DNA of 23,704 bases. Origin: an uncultured Olsenella sp. Its GTDB lineage: Bacteria; Actinomycetota; Coriobacteriia; Coriobacteriales; Atopobiaceae. Positions within the stretch are counted from its first letter, which is position 1, and the number at the start of each line of letters is the position of its first letter. Both the position numbers and the translations under genes were made by a program. Shown piece after piece: positions 21,290-23,704 of the stretch. The notes under the pieces were generated by a model. The model did no database searches and was not told the origin of the DNA. It saw only the letters and a program-made list of their open reading frames with translations. The DNA is taken from assembly GCA_959598545.1 (NCBI GenBank), contig CAUGFC010000016.1, positions 1-23,704 of the forward strand. Direction: 5' to 3'.

Positions 21290-21656
21290 GGTGGCTCCTT
21301 TCGCCGCATGCGGGGAAGGTCGTTGAGGCTACTTTACTCTGCCTGACGGGTCTCGGCGTGGCATGTGGCGGAATTCGCCGAGTGGCGTGGCGCCTTCCCT
21401 CCTGCGCGCGCCGGCTCTGCGTCCTGCAAAACTCTCGCTCGTGATGAAAAGCGACGCCTCTGTCTGCAAAACTGCCGCTCGTGATGAAGGAAACTCGGGC
21501 TCGGGAGACAATTGGTTCAAACTACTATCTACTCAACTGGGAGTTTCTCGCTGGGCTCAGCGAAGGCTGCTCGAAATGGGCGCAAAGCTTCATCACGAGC
21601 GAGAGTTTTGCAGCCGTACGGCAGATCTTTCATCACGAGCGAGAGTTTTGCAGCGC
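21290..21656. other. Gene-free gap dominated by a mirror-repeat element
   Basis: Bases 21424-21653 are the element listed next. The remaining 134 bases (21290-21423) between the flavoprotein start and the element hold only the ribosome site and probable promoter of the flavoprotein gene, which I cannot resolve. No ORF with a plausible start is seen. Confidence 0.6.
21424..21653. repeat. 230-bp mirror-repeat element: two 25-bp units at 40-bp period on each arm
   Basis: Plus-strand copies of a 25-base unit (beginning CTGCAAAACTCTCG, ending TCGTGATGAA) lie at 21424-21448 and 21464-21488, the second with two changes. Inverse copies lie at 21589-21613 and 21629-21653. In both arms the copies are 40 bases apart with an unrelated 15-base spacer, and the arms are separated by 100 bases. 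A smaller inverted pair GAAACTC/GAGTTTC (21490, 21541) lies inside. The right end is three bases from the tetR stop codon. It carries no ORF; its nature (mobile element, protein-binding array, recombination site) is unknown to me. Confidence 0.9.
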
Positions 21657-22298
21657 CTAGCGCGTGTAGTGCTCGAGGCACATGGCGATGAAGCCGCGCA
21701 TCTCCGCGCGGAAGTCGGTCTTGGGCCGCTCGATCTCCAGGCGCCTCAGTGCCTCGGCGATGAGTGGGTTGCTCCAGCAGGAGCTGACGAGGCCCGTGGC
21801 GTGGTAGTAGATTGCCAGCAGAAGCGGCTCCACGCGCTCGGGCTCGATGCCCAGGACCTGTGGCAGACGCTCGCGCGTCTCGTCGACGTGCGCGTAGTAG
21901 CCGCGCTTGAAGTCCATGAGGCGCTCGACGGTGACGTTGGTCTCAACGATCGTGGTGAGCAGGTCGCCCAGGCGGAAGTACTCCTGGTGGGCGGCAGCGA
22001 CATCTGCCCAGGCGTCAGCGGCCTCGGCGGGCGAGAGCTCGCGCCCCTCGGGCAGGGCGGCGAGAAGTGCCTCGAAGTAGGCGTCGCACTCGTCGGCCGT
22101 GAGCAGGAGGAAGATCTCCTCCTTGGTGGTCACGTACTTGTAGAGGTTGGCGCGCGACCAGCCGAGCTCCTCGGCGATCGTGGTGAGCGTGATCTCGTGG
22201 TAAGGGCGCGCCGCAAACTGGCGGCGGACGGCGCCCTTGATTTCACCGAGACGCTGCTCCTTCTGCTCGGGGCTCCTTGCCCTGATGAACTCGGCCAT
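21657..22298 (-). CDS. TetR-family transcriptional regulator
   Basis: The 213-residue protein has the TetR N-terminal helix-turn-helix at residues ~37-57 (TLTTIAEELGWSRANLYKYVTTKEEIF) and an all-helical C-terminal ligand-binding domain. The start ATG 22298 follows GGAGGAG. It is divergent from an iron alcohol dehydrogenase across 134 bases that contain a fitting operator, so it probably represses that gene and itself in response to an aldehyde, alcohol or related compound. A TATACT -10 box is on the minus strand at 22330-22325. Its 3' end abuts the mirror-repeat element. Confidence 0.93.
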   Translation of the reverse strand: MAEFIRARSPEQKEQRLGEIKGAVRRQFAARPYHEITLTTIAEELGWSRANLYKYVTTKEEIFLLLTADECDAYFEALLAALPEGRELSPAEAADAWADVAAAHQEYFRLGDLLTTIVETNVTVERLMDFKRGYYAHVDETRERLPQVLGIEPERVEPLLLAIYYHATGLVSSCWSNPLIAEALRRLEIERPKTDFRAEMRGFIAMCLEHYTR

Positions 22299-22361
22299 GA
22301 CTCCTCCGTACGGTTGCTGCGCAAAGTATACCGCAGCGAAATCAGAAATAAGCGAAATAAC

Positions 22362-22398
22362 GTCACTTATATCTTTACAAGTAACGAGGCGTCACTTA
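22362..22398. promoter_or_regulatory. Candidate TetR operator with three half-sites
   Basis: GTCACTTA (22362-22369), CAAGTAAC (22378-22385, the inverse GTTACTTG) and GTCACTTA (22391-22398) share one motif. The first two form an inverted pair with an eight-base gap, and the first and third are direct repeats 29 bases apart. The second and third fall on the -35 edge and the spacer of the downstream promoter, which would let a bound dimer block RNA polymerase. Confidence 0.6.
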
Positions 22399-22402
22399 CT
22401 AT
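22374..22402 (+). promoter_or_regulatory. Promoter of the iron alcohol dehydrogenase gene
   Basis: TTTACA (22374-22379) and TACTAT (22397-22402) are 17 bases apart, 30 bases before the ATG at 22433. Both are close to sigma-70 consensus. Confidence 0.65.
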
Positions 22403-22432
22403 GAGGCCAACCCAACGAGGAAGGGAGCGCGC

Positions 22433-23614
22433 ATGCTCGGCAACTTCACCTATCACAACCCCACCAAGCTCATCTTTGGCAAGGACGCCATGCGGGCCCT
22501 CGCGACGGAGCTCGCGGGCTTTGGACCCACCGTCCAGCTCGTCTACGGCGGCGGTTCCATCAAGCGAAACGGCATCTACGACCAGGTAATCGCCGCGCTC
22601 AAGGCGGCAGGCAAGACCGTCGTCGAGGACGCGGGCGTCATGCCCAACCCCACGGTCGAGAAGCTCCGCGAGGGCGTGGCCATCGCCCGCGAGAACCACG
22701 TCGACCTCATCCTCGCAGTGGGCGGCGGCTCCTGCATCGACTACGCCAAGGCGGTGGCGGTCTCCGCCAACCTGCCTGCGGACGTGGACCCCTGGCAGAA
22801 GTACTGGGTGGACTTCGACGAGCCGGCCGCCGACCTCGACGTCGTCCCCGTGGGCTCTGTGCTCACGATGGTGGGCACCGGCTCCGAGATGAACTGCGGC
22901 TCTGTCATCACCAACCACGAGACCAAGATGAAGGTCGGCCACGTCTTCGCGGACGCGCGCGTGTTCCCGCGCTTCGCCGTGCTGAACCCCGAGTTCACCT
23001 ACACGCTGCCCAGGTACCAGATGGTAGCCGGCATCTTCGACATCATGAACCACATCACCGAGCAGTACTTCTCGGGCACCGACGACAACACCTCCGACTA
23101 TCTCTCTGAGGGCCTCATGCGGTCGCTCGTGGCCGCCAGCCGCGCCGCCGTGGCCAACCCGGAGGACTACGAGGCCCGCTCCAACATCATGTGGTGCGCC
23201 ACCTGGGCGCTCAACACGCTCGTGGCCTGCGGCAAGTCCACGGACTGGGAGGTCCACATGCTCGGCCAGGCCGTCGGTGCCCACACCGACGCCACGCATG
23301 GCATGACGCTCACGGCTGTGGCGCTGCCGTACTACCGCCTGGTCATGCCCTATGGCGTCGAGAAGTTCGCGCGGTTTGCGACCAACGTGTGGGGCATCTC
23401 GCCCGAGGGCCGCACGACCGAGGAGCTCGCCGCCGCCGGTCTCGACGCCATGGAGGCCTGGATGCGCGAGATTGGCTGCGTCATGAGCATCTCCGAGCTC
23501 GGCGCCACCGAGGACATGCTTGAGGCCATCGCCGACTCCACCCTCGTCATGCAGGGCGGCTACCACGCGCTCTCGCGCGACGAGATCGTTGCCGTCCTCC
23601 GCGCCAGTCTGTAA
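22433..23614 (+). CDS. Iron-containing alcohol dehydrogenase (YqhD/BdhA-like)
   Basis: The 393-residue protein is a group III alcohol dehydrogenase. The N-terminal nucleotide domain has YGGGSIKRNG at residues 38-47 and AVGGGSCIDYAKA at 95-107. The metal ligands fit Asp203, His207, His275 and His289 (DIMNHITEQYF and HMLGQAVGAHTDATHG), with the same spacing as E. coli YqhD (194, 198, 267, 281). YqhD-type enzymes are NADPH-dependent and reduce aldehydes; BdhA makes butanol. Start ATG 22433 follows GGGAG. The promoter overlaps the operator for the divergent TetR regulator. The TAA lies in a degenerate palindrome. Confidence 0.93.
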   Translation: MLGNFTYHNPTKLIFGKDAMRALATELAGFGPTVQLVYGGGSIKRNGIYDQVIAALKAAGKTVVEDAGVMPNPTVEKLREGVAIARENHVDLILAVGGGSCIDYAKAVAVSANLPADVDPWQKYWVDFDEPAADLDVVPVGSVLTMVGTGSEMNCGSVITNHETKMKVGHVFADARVFPRFAVLNPEFTYTLPRYQMVAGIFDIMNHITEQYFSGTDDNTSDYLSEGLMRSLVAASRAAVANPEDYEARSNIMWCATWALNTLVACGKSTDWEVHMLGQAVGAHTDATHGMTLTAVALPYYRLVMPYGVEKFARFATNVWGISPEGRTTEELAAAGLDAMEAWMREIGCVMSISELGATEDMLEAIADSTLVMQGGYHALSRDEIVAVLRASL

Positions 23615-23638
23615 ATTGTGGACAGTCTCCAATTTAAA
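23610..23638. repeat. Degenerate palindromic repeat at the dehydrogenase stop
   Basis: TAAATTG and CAATTTA flank an imperfect centre with one mismatch and one G-T pair. The sequence CTGTAAATTG matches the palindrome at 15204-15230 in its left half. It includes the TAA stop (23612-23614). Confidence 0.7.
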
Positions 23639-23674
23639 CAAATGTTTGATATCGTCGGTCGTTGGGAGAAGAGC

Positions 23675-23704
23675 ATGCTGACAAGAAGAAACTTCCTGGC
23701 AGTT
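23675..23704 (+). CDS. N-terminus of a Tat-exported protein (3' partial)
   Basis: Only ten codons are seen: MLTRRNFLAV. TRRNFL matches the twin-arginine export motif (S/T-R-R-x-F-L). ATG 23675 follows GGGAGAAG at 23664-23671. In related anaerobes this start is typical of exported flavoproteins or molybdopterin oxidoreductases, but the product cannot be told here. Confidence 0.6.
   Translation, partial: MLTRRNFLAV

Noticed and set aside
21424..21653. CRISPR-like repeat pattern
   Set aside because: Only two units per arm, in opposite orientations, with 15-base spacers too short for CRISPR; no cas genes.

Overview
The window is gene-dense, high-GC DNA (roughly two thirds G+C by eye). Its Shine-Dalgarno sites are strong (AGGAGG or GGGAGG, usually 4-8 bases before the start), and many starts or stops are overlapping or tightly spaced. 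Genes with anaerobe-type relatives are present: an aldo/keto reductase with a two-cluster ferredoxin domain, a YqhD/BdhA-like iron alcohol dehydrogenase, and a Tat-signal N-terminus at the right edge. With the palindrome style, this suggests an anaerobic actinobacterium of the Coriobacteriia (Olsenella/Atopobium/Collinsella-like). That assignment is inference. I see no rRNA, tRNA, CRISPR array, transposase, phage gene or known defence island.

Layout. 1-2060: end of an Fe-S aldo/keto reductase, a short remnant of an older minus-strand gene, an MFS exporter and a 120-bp terminal-inverted-repeat element. 2061-5486: a ProX/YbaK-type tRNA-editing protein divergent from an S10 serine carboxypeptidase-like protein, a second inverted-repeat element, then a metallo-beta-lactamase-fold hydrolase divergent from a flavin reductase-like protein. 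5493-7749: a bidirectional terminator and three minus-strand genes (98-aa small protein, Gfo/Idh/MocA oxidoreductase, short-chain dehydrogenase). 7891-14094: a multi-pass membrane protein, a LysR regulator, then a plus-strand run of a CmpB-like membrane protein, a four-helix membrane protein, a membrane-anchored class-3-type lipase and a CHAD-domain protein. 14112-17412: an overlapping minus-strand operon for a FecB/FecD/FecE-type importer of a metal chelate or corrinoid. 17592-20877: a DUF389 membrane protein convergent with a universal stress protein, then an MBL-fold protein, a small membrane protein and a NUDIX hydrolase. 20891-23704: a PNPOx-like flavoprotein, a repeat-filled gap, a TetR regulator divergent from an iron alcohol dehydrogenase with a plausible operator in the promoter, and the first codons of a Tat-exported protein.

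The genes are mostly ordinary housekeeping and accessory metabolism; I do not see a new multi-gene system. The unusual content is non-coding. Several families of inverted repeats sit almost exclusively at gene 3' ends. One palindrome family (core GGGGACTGTCCCC) occurs five times: it provides the stop codons of two convergent genes at 14087-14119, overlaps two other stop codons, and once (15204-15230) lies inside a coding region, where it encodes part of the N-terminus of the importer ATPase. A 230-bp element at 21424-21653 carries two 25-bp units at a 40-bp period on each arm, in mirror orientation, ending three bases from the tetR stop codon.
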